Assembly (NCBI GenBank): GCA_027576995.1
Contig: JANBQC010000449.1
Span: 7,444-23,744 of the forward strand
Origin: Dimargaris cristalligena
Lineage: Eukaryota > Kickxellomycota > Dimargaritomycetes > Dimargaritales > Dimargaritaceae
Reading direction: 5' to 3'
Length of the DNA: 16,301 nucleotides
The position numbers and the translations under genes were made by a program. Positions 1 through 9,902 of this stretch are shown here, one piece after another. A model generated the notes under the pieces. The model was not told the origin of the DNA and did no database searches. It saw only the letters and a program-made list of their open reading frames with translations. Every line of letters begins with the position of its first letter. Position 1 is the stretch's first letter.

Positions 1-546
1 GAGAATTGGGGGAGCGTGGATTAAACAAGAGAGGGGTGTCACGTGAACGTGCGCAGGCTGTGCCTATGATACAAGGGTTGTCGATGTGGGCGGAGGAGCT
101 CTCTCTCCCCCAGTCAACAGCCAGTCCGAAATACCGCGGAGAAGGACGCGGGGTCTATTTACTCGGGGATACTGTAACGGGGGAAGGGAATACTTAATAC
201 CTGTCCCACTGGAATACCCATTCAACAGCCTTCCTTCTTCGGCGGTGTGGTCGACGCGATAAATTAGCAGAGGAGACGTGTCAGGGGGGTTGTTTCTCGG
301 CCTGTGCCAATCAGTCCAAAAATTGCTGGGAGCCGGGTGGCGACCCTTCCCTGCGCTGTCCCAGAATAGCCTAATGAAAGGGATTAAAACCCTTATCTCC
401 CTTATCTCCATCTCATCAGTGGGTGGCGAGGCGGCCTCCCGTGTCCCAGAATGGATCGTTGCGCTTCTTTTCGGGAGGAGGTTGTTAATAGGGTTTTAAT
501 TAACAGTATTAGCAGCCGTGGTCACCACTACCATATTAGTAAGTGG

Positions 547-567
547 CAGTGTGTATTTGGCACACTG
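547..567. other. Perfect 7-bp hairpin
   Basis: CAGTGTG (547-553) is followed by a 7-nt loop and its exact reverse complement CACACTG (561-567). A second, wider inverted repeat lies just downstream: GGTGGTGGTG near 590 faces CACCACCACC near 644. Such short repeats can occur by chance, and no function is assigned. Confidence 0.35.
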
Positions 568-768
568 GGAAAACCCTCCCATGAAGCCAGGTGGTGGTGC
601 TCTTTTATTAAACCCTTCAGGGTCCGTTGACTGTACAACCCCACCACCACCCTGAAATGTGCTACACGATGAAGTCCCGAATTGGCCTGTCTAGCTCAGC
701 ACACTGCTCTCCTCGGCTCTGAGTTGGTGTATGTTTAGGGTTATTAGTGGGGTGGGTGGCTCTTTTCA

Positions 769-792
769 AATAATAATAATAATAATAATAAT
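769..792. repeat. (AAT)8 microsatellite
   Basis: Eight uninterrupted AAT units lie in gene-free DNA. It is a simple sequence repeat, likely length-variable between strains, with no evident function. Confidence 0.9.
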
Positions 793-1496
793 ACTAATGT
801 TGGTTAAGGGACCAGCGAATAGATGTTTAAGATAGTGGATTCTTCAATAATGATAATAAATAAGCCCCCGAGATTGGTTGTTGCTAGACTAACCGAGAGC
901 TCCTCAACCAGGCACCCAATTAACTGCTTGTGAAAAAAAATACGATTAAGCCGCGGGTAAACAAGCCAGCCATCAGGTGATAAACCGCATTTCTCCCCAC
1001 TCAATCCACCACCCCATACATAGAGCAACGCCCTATTATACTCTAATAATGGACCTGTTGGGATTGGCTAGACAGTGGCTCGGTAGATAGAATAGGTTAG
1101 CTAATTCGCCCACCGAGAGTGCTAGTTTAGTTTATTCTAGAATTGGGGCTACGTAGCGATGTGATAAATATGTACTGATAAGACCTTCATCCTCCCTAAC
1201 TGGCAGTAATTGGCTGGTGTTTCAGTGGCCAAGCACAATCAATCCAGTGTTGCAGTGGGTGGGGGGATGTGCTGTGTAGTACACGAGGTAAAATAGGCAT
1301 TCCACCACTGCTGCAAAAGAAAACTTGTTTGACCTATACTATATACTGCTGCTGCTGCAGGGCATAGTTGCATCGTTTTCTTACTTCAAAAGGCCTGTCA
1401 CTCATCCTTTATGACCCGGTTCCCAATTAAACGCAGTGGTCCCAGCAGTATGGGCGAAGAAAATGTAGTACTCTTTTATTAACAAAGGACATAAGA

Positions 1497-1543
1497 GTAG
1501 TGGTGGCGAGTTTCGGGACAACTCGACCAAGGACCACCACTAC
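1497..1543. other. Nested two-part hairpin
   Basis: The outer arms GTAGTGGTGG (1497-1506) and CCACCACTAC (1534-1543) are exact reverse complements. Directly inside sits a second perfect pair, CGAGTT (1507-1512) and AACTCG (1520-1525), closing a 7-nt loop. One 8-nt bulge (1526-1533) separates the two stems on the 3' side. The total is 16 paired bases in 47 nt. A further 7-bp inverted repeat, TACTCTT (1469-1475) with AAGAGTA (1493-1499), overlaps the outer arm by 3 nt and could be an alternative fold. This is a candidate structured RNA or cruciform; no known RNA family is recognised. Confidence 0.4.
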
Positions 1544-2300
1544 CTATGTATAAGTTAGGAGGTGTATTATTGTCGGGGTAATTCGGAAGCAAGGGCGACG
1601 ACGACTGCTCTATCATTGGTAATCGAACCGCCTGCCGAAGAAGGCATTGGATATGTAGACCACGTGATGACCCAACACCCGTGCGCCCAATCAGTGGGAC
1701 ACATAATGGACCAATAGTGAACGTGACAATTACCCCCATTGATGGTGGCTGAAAAGGGGGGAGGGTATCCCTGTCGATTTTCCCCCTCCCTCACCCCCGC
1801 CGAGAGAGGGATTATATACCATTATAAGCAAGCGTGTGTAAACAGATACCATTGGATGGGTCTGATATGATCATCGCATATTTCACTAGGCGAGGGCCTC
1901 CAGCCAGTCACATTGCCCCCGTAATATGCTTGGCAAAACTACAGAAATAAAATAGCCGACATTGCCTTCAAAACTACTGTCCAAGGGCTTTTTTTAATTG
2001 GGCCAGTAAACATGTGTAAAACTAATAATGTCCCGGATAAATGATTTGGCCCGGCGTATATAGGCTGCTGTTTTGAGCTATTTGGGTGGGTAACGAACTC
2101 GGTATTAAACCACACCACCGGGGTTAGTACCCTGGCCTGGCCTTGGTTATAATGACCATTGCCAATTAGGGATCCGGATGTGGACGCTGATGTCGTAATG
2201 AATGAGGCCCATCCATAGAAAGCAGAAACAATAGGCGACAAGAGAGAGAGAAAGGGGGTATGGTAGCATGAAGAGCAGCGGGATGGATTGCCCTACTACC

Positions 2301-2323
2301 CACACACACACACACACACACAC
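2301..2323. repeat. (CA)11 microsatellite
   Basis: Eleven uninterrupted CA units plus one extra C lie in gene-free DNA. It is a simple repeat, likely polymorphic. Confidence 0.9.
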
Positions 2324-3022
2324 CCTCTTCGGCGGATAAAGTATCTAGTAGTTCTTAGTTAGTGGTTATACAGTGGGCGGTGCCGAGGGAGGGCCGGCGA
2401 AAAGTATCTCGGTTGATTGCCACACATCCTTCCACTTTTCCCATATTCGCCACTCCCGAAGAATTCGTCACTGGGAAATTAGGCAACCAGTGAGAAGTGG
2501 TGGTTGCCCAATGTGGGGGGCGTGGAATAGACCAAAGAAGCGCACACCATTCACCATTGTTTAAACGCGGGGGTGACACTGGAGCAACTAACCGTGGATC
2601 GTTATGTTGCCCAGTCTGCCCACATCAAGACAGGGTGATGGGTATGTATATCGTATAGCTAGAAACACCTAAAGTTACCATATACGGCATCCGATAATAT
2701 TATAGTCCTTGTAGAATTCGGCAGATCTCGGCCTAAAGATAAGGAATTGCCCAAATACAGATAAAAAAAGGGGTAAATATGTTCTCGTTCGTTGATTGTT
2801 TCCTGAGTTCTAATGGTGGCAGTAAGCGACGCTTGGCTTGGTCCGAAATAATGCATGTCCCGGCTTTTTAATCAATCCATTGATTGAATCGGCGATATTA
2901 CCTACTTGGGCCTGCAGCAACCAAGCCTCCCCCCTCTCTAATGAGACTACCCATGCCCACAGCTGAATCGACAGTGCAGACAGGGCCAGGAGGGTAAACA
3001 TAGGAGGGGTGGTGTCGTGTCA

Positions 3023-3055
3023 CCTCCGCCCTTCGGAGGCTGGGAGCGAGCCCAG
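3023..3055. other. Two directly abutting hairpins
   Basis: The first stem pairs CCTCCG (3023-3028) with CGGAGG (3034-3039) across a 5-nt loop. The second starts at the very next base and pairs CTGGG (3040-3044) with CCCAG (3051-3055) across a 6-nt loop. Both are perfect and GC-rich, and they would stack coaxially in RNA. No adjacent gene explains them. The resemblance to a bacterial terminator is superficial: there is no following T-run and the context is eukaryotic. Confidence 0.4.
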
Positions 3056-3824
3056 AGTGTCATTTCATTGGCCTACGAAACACAACCGACCCTGTCCTGT
3101 ACTAGCGGCACGATTAAGCAGGAGTTGGGCGGGATGACAGCACCCTCCTTTCCCACCTTAACCATCCCAACGAAATATACACAGCTTCTATACTGAAGTC
3201 CCGAGGACCTTCCTGCTCGTGTGGTCAATGGTGAACAAGAGGGTCCACTGGACTGGTGCAGGAATCTTTCGGTTTTTTGTGCAATTCGTTGGTCGTAGAA
3301 GAACCCTCTTCCGACATGCTTCGGTGCGTAGTCCCAGCCCCTTCCGGACTAACCAAAAGCGGCCAACGAGTAAGTGCCCTTCCACTGCTGTCTCGCCCAT
3401 TCTCTGAATTCAGTTCACTACCAAGTGTCCGCTGGTCTACTGGTAGTAATGTGAGCAACTGGCTCCGGTAAGCAAATGCTGCCCTCGGTTGCTCTACAGC
3501 AAGACTAAATTGTAGTAATTGCTACACTACTCTTGGCACAGCAACACACCTGCCGCTGTCCTAAATAGCATGGGTTAGAGCTGTTTTATGTGGCCCGCCC
3601 GTCGGTCTATTTATTTAGTTTGGCGTTTCAGGGCACACCTTGGCTTGGTGATTGGTGTGTGACCCCACTCCCTTCTTTACTCACAGCTCTTATATACCCC
3701 CCACCACCAACTACTCTTTGTTCAACTAAGCCCTGCTGCTGGAGCAGCTTAGCTATAGAAAAACAGGTGAGAAGTGAAGGAATAAGATTACAATACTGAT
3801 GATCAGTACTTGTAAGTCGCCTTG

Positions 3825-3838
3825 CTCTCTCTCTCTCT
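3825..3838. repeat. (CT)7 microsatellite
   Basis: Seven CT units sit between two inverted-repeat arms, CAATACTG (3791-3798) and CAGTATTG (3850-3857). A 15-base near-palindrome, TACTGAT G ATCAGTA (3794-3808), overlaps the first arm. Confidence 0.8.
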
Positions 3839-4396
3839 CCACACCACTGCAGTATTGCATGGACTGGCTGGGCAAAAAAAGGGAGAAAGAGGTAGGGATT
3901 TATACTATGTAGTAGCGGGGAAAAAGACTGCTTATGATTATTATAACCCCACACCCTGTTTTCCACACTGCCACTATTTACTTACATTCCTCTCTATTCC
4001 TACTATAGAGCCTCCTTTCCCCTCTCGTTGCCCAACTGCACCTCTCACAGCACCCCTCTCTTTCCCCTCCTTTTCCTCAGTTCCCTACCAGCCAATCGGC
4101 CATCCCGCCTTTTCCCCAGTCTATATGGTTTGTAATACCCTCCCGACTTCTCACCCTCACTAACCCTCTTCCCCTCCCCCCACGTCGTCTTCCCATCGCC
4201 ACCGCATTGGCTGAATGCGCATATACCCTTCCTCCGCCCCACCACTAATATAAAATCCCCATCGTGCCCGCCTCCCCTCCCGTCTCTTTTTCGTCTTTTA
4301 TACTACTTTAGTTCTGGCTTCTTTCCCTTCCGCTCCACCCACCCGCATTCCGCTCTACCACATACAATTCACCAAACTCCCCCAAACCCTCCCTCC

Positions 4397-4410
4397 CTCT
4401 CTCTCTCTCT
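4397..4410. repeat. (CT)7 microsatellite in the leader tract
   Basis: Seven CT units lie within the C/T-rich region upstream of the GATA-factor gene. Confidence 0.8.
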
Positions 4411-5925
4411 AACCGTAGCTCTTGCTTGGTCGCGCGTTATACTCCCCGTCCCCGCATAGTCTCTTTCCTTTACATTTGCCTCAATCACTTGTTCCTATTT
4501 ATCAATACATACACTCTCTCTTCTAGCCCTTACTCGTTTTGGTGGCCCTTTATCTGAGCTTACCTAACACTTCCCGTCCTCCTCTCTTGCCCGTGCTGTG
4601 CCCATTGGCCCTTCCCGACCCGCTGCTCCGTTCCTCTCCCTATTAGTATATCTATTGTGTGTGTACTAGGCACCTGCTAACCCCTCCCGCCTTTTAACAC
4701 CACTGTACGTAAGCTTATCGCGCTACCAGGCCTTTTACCCAGGTAGTTTAGTTTGTCGTCTCCTCGTGGCCCCTATAAATCCCTTTCGTTCCCTTAGTTC
4801 CTCCTAGCCCTGTCTCCGACCCCCTTACTATTCCCGCCAATTCCATAGCCCTTCCTCTACTAATCCGACTTTCCCGGTATCTTTAGCAAGCGCCCCAATA
4901 CTTCCCTGTTAAAGAGTCCAGCCTGGGTATAGAGAGCAGTCTTTTTCCTTCTCGAAACAGCCTATCCTGCGCTCTTAACCTAACATAGCCTAACCTATCC
5001 TTCCCCACTTTACTTGCACATATCCTTCCTCTACTCCGCTTTGCTCTATCCAGCTCACTAGCCCCAGCCGCCTCTCCCTCTCCAGTCTAACTTGTTAGTT
5101 GTTGACTGCTCCGTCGCTGCGCGGCCCACTTCGACTCGTTTTCATGGTTTCGTCGTGAGTCCGAGCTTTTCCCCTCCCTCCAACCCCAATTTCCTCGGTC
5201 GTTTTTTGGTTTAGCTCCGTGCTCTTTCCAAACGAACGGCGAAGACTTGACCCCCTCACCATTCTTTACCCCCTTATTTGTTCTTTGGGTTTCATTGCCC
5301 ACCATTCCGCGATTCCGCCGGTTGACATTGCTTCGTATTTTTAATTCTTAAGCGCCCTCGTTTGGCCCCTCGAGTACATATGTCCACTTCTATTATATCT
5401 TTTAACTGTCACCGTCCGTCCTTCAACTGGTTCTTCGCGTACTCTTTCGCCTTCTCTTAGTCGAACCACCCAACTATCCCACACCTCTTCTCCCTTCCCT
5501 TCGGTTCCCCCCTTTTTTTGTTCTTCTTTACTCTATTTCCCCCACTATTGGCTGGTCAACTAGTCATCCCCGATTCCCCTCTTATTTTATTGTTGGCGTA
5601 TCGGTAAATCGATTCGACTTACCGACCCGAGTCCCCGGCACGCTCGGCGTGTCTACGCATACAACGAATCCGCTCTGTACAATTTTTAGCCGGGCACTAT
5701 CCTCCCCCCTCGATCGTGGGTAGTTTACTAGTTCCGTTGGGCAGTCCGCATTGGCCTGCCCTTCCTCATCTTGTTCATTGGTCAGTTTATCCCTTTCGCC
5801 GCATTTATAGGTCCACGTTTCTTACATTTCTTCTCAAAGCCGAGCTGCTGCTATTCCTGGGCATCCTCTAATCTATTTTTTATTGGTTCTTGCCATTCCG
5901 ATTCCCTCATCTTTTTTTTTGACTG

Positions 5926-6296
5926 AGATAATTACGTTATCTAGCTCTTCCCCAGCTTTCAAAATTTAAATTCGCTACTATACTCCTCCCCAAGTTGCCT
6001 CTCCACACACCCGACCTGGCCGCATTTCTACTCCTTCGCTTATACTCTCAAAACCCACAATTTGACCTTGATAAGGTCCATTAATTTCGACTTTATCGCC
6101 TTAGTTTCTACTACCACTTTCATCAAGGTTGCCCGTTTCTCGAACTTCCTTGGCCCTATTTAAGTGATATCATCAATATCCCCGCGCCCGTGGCGATTCT
6201 TCACTTTACTTCCTATATTACTATTAATTGTTCCCCACCTCTCGGATCTTTACCTGATCTGATCCATCCCGAATAATCAACCCCCTCCGGCGATAG
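5926..6296 (+). promoter_or_regulatory. Cluster of five HGATAR sites upstream of the GATA-factor gene
   Basis: Consensus HGATAR sites read AGATAA at 5926-5931, its inverted partner TTATCT at 5937-5942, TGATAA at 6069-6074 (inside the perfect inverted repeat GACCTT-GAT-AAGGTC, 6064-6078), a reverse-strand CGATAA at 6093-6098, and CGATAG at 6291-6296. Roughly one would be expected in this length by chance at even base composition. AreA/NIT2/Gln3-type regulators bind such sites, preferably as close pairs like 5926/5937, and some regulate their own genes. The site matches are seen directly; autoregulation is inference. Confidence 0.45.
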
Positions 6297-6341
6297 TTAC
6301 CCCCCTTTAATATTTCACCCGGATTCCATTAATCCGGAATC

Positions 6342-8804
6342 ATGGCGCCTCTAATCCTTAAGATCAAAGGCAACAAACTGTTTAGCCAGTTCAATGACGT
6401 TGGAAGTGTCGAGGAACTCAGCAAGACCTGGCGAGTCATTACCAAGGTCAAGGACTCCCTTGAGGACGGTTCCCGCCTGGAAAACCTTTCCTGGCGCCTG
6501 TGGCACCTGCACGGTCTGGTCTTGGATGGCTGTGATATGCAGCCGTTCCGCAAGCTATCTGCCAAGACCACCGCTGAACTCGAGTCCAACAAGAAATCCC
6601 TACCCAACCGCCCCCGCGGAATCGGTCTGGCGGGCCGGGCTCGTAAGAAGCGCTCTAAGCCCACCTCCCCCGTCGAGCAAATGAGCTCCAAAGCGATGGC
6701 CACACCCGCCCCGGTGTCGTCCGAACCTACACCCCGTGCCTCCGTGGCCGAGATTCGCCCCCATCCCCAATCCCAGCCTGTTAGCCCGTTACCTCTTGTG
6801 GAACCCGTGGTTCCCGCTACCCAGGAAACTTCGACCGCCGTTGCCGCTTCCACCACCGGATTGGCCCAGTCGGGATATTATGGTATTGCCCCCGCGAATC
6901 GGTCGGGCCACAATGCTATTTTTGTGTCTCAGAACGACGAGGATCTCACCGGAGGCTTCAACCTCGGCCAGTTAGGCGACACCGGAATTGATGATATTCT
7001 CAACAGTTTCGGTGCCACCGCTTTTCTGGGCAATGCGGACCAGCCTCCCCATATCGAAATATCTATTGATGATATCCTAGGTATGAACGGCTGGAATAAT
7101 CTAGGCGGTGCCGCCCAATTTTCCAACTCCAATTTGGCCATGATACCACCGGCGGCCCAAATGGTCAATATTCAGAACGCCTCCCTGAATAATACTTCGA
7201 ATGGCTACCACTCCGGCTTGGCCATGAACCCGATGATGCCAAACCCCTGGGCGCTACCAACATCAGGTTCCGGACCTGGCATTACCCCAGTCTCGTTTCG
7301 ACCTTTGGCTGGGTCCATGGGTGGCTCTGTAGTCGACCCCCGGGCAGCCATTGCTGCTGTCATGAATGGTTCGTCTGGTGGTAATGCAGTGGCCTTCCAA
7401 GGTCACTCGTCACCTTCCCCGGCGCTCTCTAATCAGTCTACTCCGAAGGCGCAGCACCCCACCTTGTCCGAATCCCCCCAGACCACTCCCCACCCGGATC
7501 ATTCGGCCCATAACCATGCCCACTGCTACTTCACTGCCAGTTCGGTGTCCATGTCTCCGCCCAGTACGGCCGGCAATTCGGCGAGCCCCGAATGCGACAC
7601 GGATATTCACGGATCGGAGAGCCCCGAGTGCTGCAGCCCTCGCGATCCCAGCGAACCCAGTCCTCCCAAGAAAGCCCGAACCTCCGGCGGTAGTTCCGCG
7701 AAGAACAGTGCCGGTGGGTCTGCGCAGACCTGTGCCAACTGTGGGGTTACCTCGACCCCTCTTTGGCGCAGATCGGCCAATGATAAACTTCTCTGTAATG
7801 CCTGTGGTCTGTACTATAAGCTGCACAATACCGATCGGCCCAAGACCATGCGTCCCCATTCAGTCCGCAAGGATGCCCGCCCCGATGACCTGGCTAATCT
7901 ACCCGTATGTAGTAACTGCTCGACCACGACCACCCCACTCTGGCGCCGGGACGAGGAGGGTGCTACCTTGTGTAATGCATGCGGACTGTATTTCAAATTA
8001 CATCAGTCGAAACGGCCCGTCTCACTGAAGACGGACGTTATTCGCAAACGCCAACGGTTCGACCCCGCGTCGGGGCAGGCCCGATCCCGCAAGTCCGGTG
8101 GGGGTGACGGTAAAGCGAATGGCAAGCGTACTGTTCTCACCCGTCCTGCCGGAGGACATGTGGTAGTTTCAGCCCCACCCGCTTCTATGGAGACCGGGCC
8201 CCAACCGGGACACCCCATTACCCCAACCAGCGGCACCGCGACCCCAGGGCAAGCCACCAGGGAAAATGGTACAGGACCCAGCATCTATAACCTGCCCAAC
8301 GCGCCCATCGTTGCTACTTCGCTGCATCCCACGAACATGCTGACCAATGGCCATTTCCACCACCCTGACAATGCCTACGCCGTTTCGTCAGTGTCTGGCC
8401 TTAATGGAGTTGGGAACCACTTGGGACATGGCACCATGAACGGTAATGGACTGCACCCCAACAACCGGCCCTTGCACAGCCCCACCGGAACTACTCCATC
8501 GGGACCGTCGATGATGTTTAACAACACCAATATCCGACCTGCGAATGGGACCATGTCGAGCTCTGGTATGATCAACGATTCCACTGCCTCAACCAATGGT
8601 TTCGGGGCGTCTTCTGCTCCTGGTGCCGCCCAGACCGCCAACGGTAACCCTGGTTCGGGTGGACCCGCTGGTCAACAGCCCCAGGTTAATAATGGCGGGT
8701 TTATGGCCGCCAACAACCCCCAGAATGGCGCACCTCTGCTGGGAAATACCCACACCCACAGTCTCATTAACTTTACTAGTTTCCATGGCTCGAGCTATTA
8801 TTAA
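6342..8804 (+). CDS. Two-finger GATA transcription factor, AreA/NIT2/Gln3-like
   Basis: The product is 820 aa in one exon. It is a nuclear DNA-binding protein that by family recognises HGATAR; AreA/NIT2/Gln3 relatives activate nitrogen-catabolite genes. Residues 20-60 carry the fungal GATA-factor N-terminal block (DUF1752-like, core [10 protein letters not shown] at 45-54). Two class-IV fingers follow, each C-X2-C-X17-C-X2-C: C464/C467/C485/C488 and C523/C526/C544/C547. Finger 2, with its tail [15 protein letters not shown], closely matches the AreA type. Only 34 residues separate the fingers and they contain no cysteine, unlike the cysteine-rich linker of siderophore repressors (SreA/Fep1). 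Likely nuclear signals are RARKKRSK near 99 and PPKKAR near 441. Two IDDIL motifs (216-220, 242-246) may belong to an activation region. The rest is low-complexity Ser/Pro/Asn/Gly. The start is firm: an in-frame TAA lies at 6330-6332, and the ATG has A at -3 and G at +4. The target pathway is inferred from family. Confidence 0.93.
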   Translation: MAPLILKIKGNKLFSQFNDVGSVEELSKTWRVITKVKDSLEDGSRLENLSWRLWHLHGLVLDGCDMQPFRKLSAKTTAELESNKKSLPNRPRGIGLAGRARKKRSKPTSPVEQMSSKAMATPAPVSSEPTPRASVAEIRPHPQSQPVSPLPLVEPVVPATQETSTAVAASTTGLAQSGYYGIAPANRSGHNAIFVSQNDEDLTGGFNLGQLGDTGIDDILNSFGATAFLGNADQPPHIEISIDDILGMNGWNNLGGAAQFSNSNLAMIPPAAQMVNIQNASLNNTSNGYHSGLAMNPMMPNPWALPTSGSGPGITPVSFRPLAGSMGGSVVDPRAAIAAVMNGSSGGNAVAFQGHSSPSPALSNQSTPKAQHPTLSESPQTTPHPDHSAHNHAHCYFTASSVSMSPPSTAGNSASPECDTDIHGSESPECCSPRDPSEPSPPKKARTSGGSSAKNSAGGSAQTCANCGVTSTPLWRRSANDKLLCNACGLYYKLHNTDRPKTMRPHSVRKDARPDDLANLPVCSNCSTTTTPLWRRDEEGATLCNACGLYFKLHQSKRPVSLKTDVIRKRQRFDPASGQARSRKSGGGDGKANGKRTVLTRPAGGHVVVSAPPASMETGPQPGHPITPTSGTATPGQATRENGTGPSIYNLPNAPIVATSLHPTNMLTNGHFHHPDNAYAVSSVSGLNGVGNHLGHGTMNGNGLHPNNRPLHSPTGTTPSGPSMMFNNTNIRPANGTMSSSGMINDSTASTNGFGASSAPGAAQTANGNPGSGGPAGQQPQVNNGGFMAANNPQNGAPLLGNTHTHSLINFTSFHGSSYY

Positions 8805-9188
8805 GCGAGCCCCAGAAGGGATACTTTCGAATGCGTGTATCGGCAGAAGGACTATGCCCCATGTATCATAAGATTGACCCTTGAGTAATTTTATAGCGGC
8901 TACCTGCCAGTCACCCATCTCGCTCTTCTATTTAGTTTTATTTCGCAACTGCCCGCGATTCCACCCAGTCGATGTTTAATTTTGTTTGGTGACTTAGTGG
9001 CTCAGTAATTGTCAGGCAAGGAAGAGAGAGGGAGGAGCCACTTTTCCCCCTCTTGTTTCTTGGATGTCCCCATTCCTGATGCAGTCCCGCTATTTTTTAC
9101 TTCGGATCATGTGGCTCGACTACCAGTTGTTTGGTGGTAGTGATTCATCGTTTTCACATCTTGTTTCATATGCCTACCCTTTTATCTT

Positions 9189-9211
9189 TATATATATATA
9201 CATATATATAT
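9189..9211. repeat. (TA)n microsatellite
   Basis: Twelve bases of alternating TA are followed by a single C and ten more alternating bases. The tract is nearly self-complementary, in the likely 3' flank of the GATA-factor gene. Similar AT tracts occur near 15320 and 15681. Confidence 0.85.
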
Positions 9212-9820
9212 GCATTACCAATTCTATTCCGGTTGCGTAATTATCTGTTGTTCTAACTAGTAAATGGCGTGGTTCCTGCCATTATGTTGATACCGCGACT
9301 TTAATCAATTGTGTGCTCACAAACCAAAAGTTGTGTCATCAACCTTGTCTCTCTTTCCCCCTCCCCTTATTGAATTTAATATATACCCATCAAAAACCAA
9401 AAGAAAGAAAGAGGTGGGAAAATAAGCATTATATTAGGTTGTCGTGCACCTGACCAACGAAGCCACTCCAGGAATGGCTATCGAATCATTTTGTCTTCGG
9501 GGGGTATTATCATGTATAATATCAGCAGTAGTGGGGAGTATAGTTTTATATAAGTTGTAATAGATAGTCGATGGTGTTGGATCTGGCAATTAGCAATACA
9601 TGTATTGGTATAGTTGGGAGGAGAAGGGGGGTGGGGATATAGGGCGGAGATAGATGTGACTTCTGCCCATTCTCGAACGCCCAAAGAAAGTGGTCTACTT
9701 ATTATCCGGCTATTTGAGTATAATTTTGAATCTAATGACTGGTATGCGGATGTTTCATTGGCGTGCCTTCATCTATACTGTTAATCGACTCGCATTGAAT
9801 ACGGGTACCGCGTCTCATCA

Positions 9821-9902
9821 GCCCGCCCTTCTTTAATTTATACTAATCAGGAATAGTATTAGTTTAAGCGGGCCCTCTGGCAATAGCCTTTTCGATGGCT
9901 AT
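9821..9902. other. Compound hairpin plus second hairpin between convergent genes
   Basis: One continuous 16-base arm (9858-9873) can pair with three 5' segments: ATTAGT (9858-9863) with ACTAAT (9842-9847), TTAA (9864-9867) with TTAA (9833-9836), and GCGGGC (9868-9873) with GCCCGC (9821-9826). The 5' side has bulges of 5 and 6 nt. Nine bases later ATAGCC (9883-9888) pairs with GGCTAT (9897-9902) over an 8-nt loop. The position between two convergent 3' ends suggests a role in 3'-end formation or transcript separation, but that is inference. A relic of a small mobile element is another possibility. Confidence 0.4.

Larger units (their letters stand above)
1..3949. other. Gene-poor intergenic region, no supported gene
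   Basis: No open frame here exceeds about 112 codons, none reads like a known family, and I could not chain neighbouring frames into a spliced gene. Composition is mixed, without the strand bias of the next 2.4 kb. It holds microsatellites (AAT near 769, CA near 2301, CT near 3825) and small inverted repeats, listed separately. It may also hold a degenerate dispersed repeat: similar cores containing CATTG appear near 1730, 2155, 2555 and 12835. I see no tRNA (no paired A and B boxes), rRNA, transposase or reverse transcriptase. The true content may include noncoding transcripts or a short multi-exon gene that I cannot resolve by eye. Confidence 0.6.
3950..6341 (+). promoter_or_regulatory. 2.4-kb C/T-rich upstream tract of the GATA-factor gene
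   Basis: No gene is supported here. The + strand is strongly pyrimidine-rich: two 60-base lines that I counted (from 4321 and from 5041) are each about 72% C+T. The bias begins near 3950, where the preceding DNA is mixed, and runs up to the start codon at 6342. The tract contains (CT)7 at 4397-4410. A C/T-rich coding strand before the start codon is common in fungal promoters and 5' leaders, but 2.4 kb is long. It is probably promoter plus a long 5' UTR; the transcription start and any leader intron cannot be placed from sequence alone. Confidence 0.6.

Noticed and set aside
684..730. A tRNA gene, from an A-box-like TAGCTCAG
   Set aside because: No B box or acceptor-stem complement follows at the right distance. 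The A-box-like word near 1076 fails the same test.
2301..2323. CRISPR or other spaced direct-repeat array among the tandem repeats
   Set aside because: The tandem repeats are simple microsatellites without spacers, and the host is eukaryotic.
6329..6856. A 175-codon - strand frame overlapping the start of the GATA-factor gene
   Set aside because: It is antisense to the DUF1752-like block and linker of the GATA factor, shows no recognisable family, and is a shadow of a GC-rich coding region.
7366..8028. A 220-codon + strand frame in another phase of the GATA-factor gene
   Set aside because: It is an Arg/Pro-rich out-of-frame reading of the zinc-finger region; the two fingers are in the 6342 frame.
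7731..8049. Siderophore-repressor (SreA/Fep1) identity for the GATA factor
   Set aside because: Two fingers suggested it, but the cysteine-rich region between the fingers is missing and the linker has no cysteine, while finger 2 and the N-terminal block are AreA-like.
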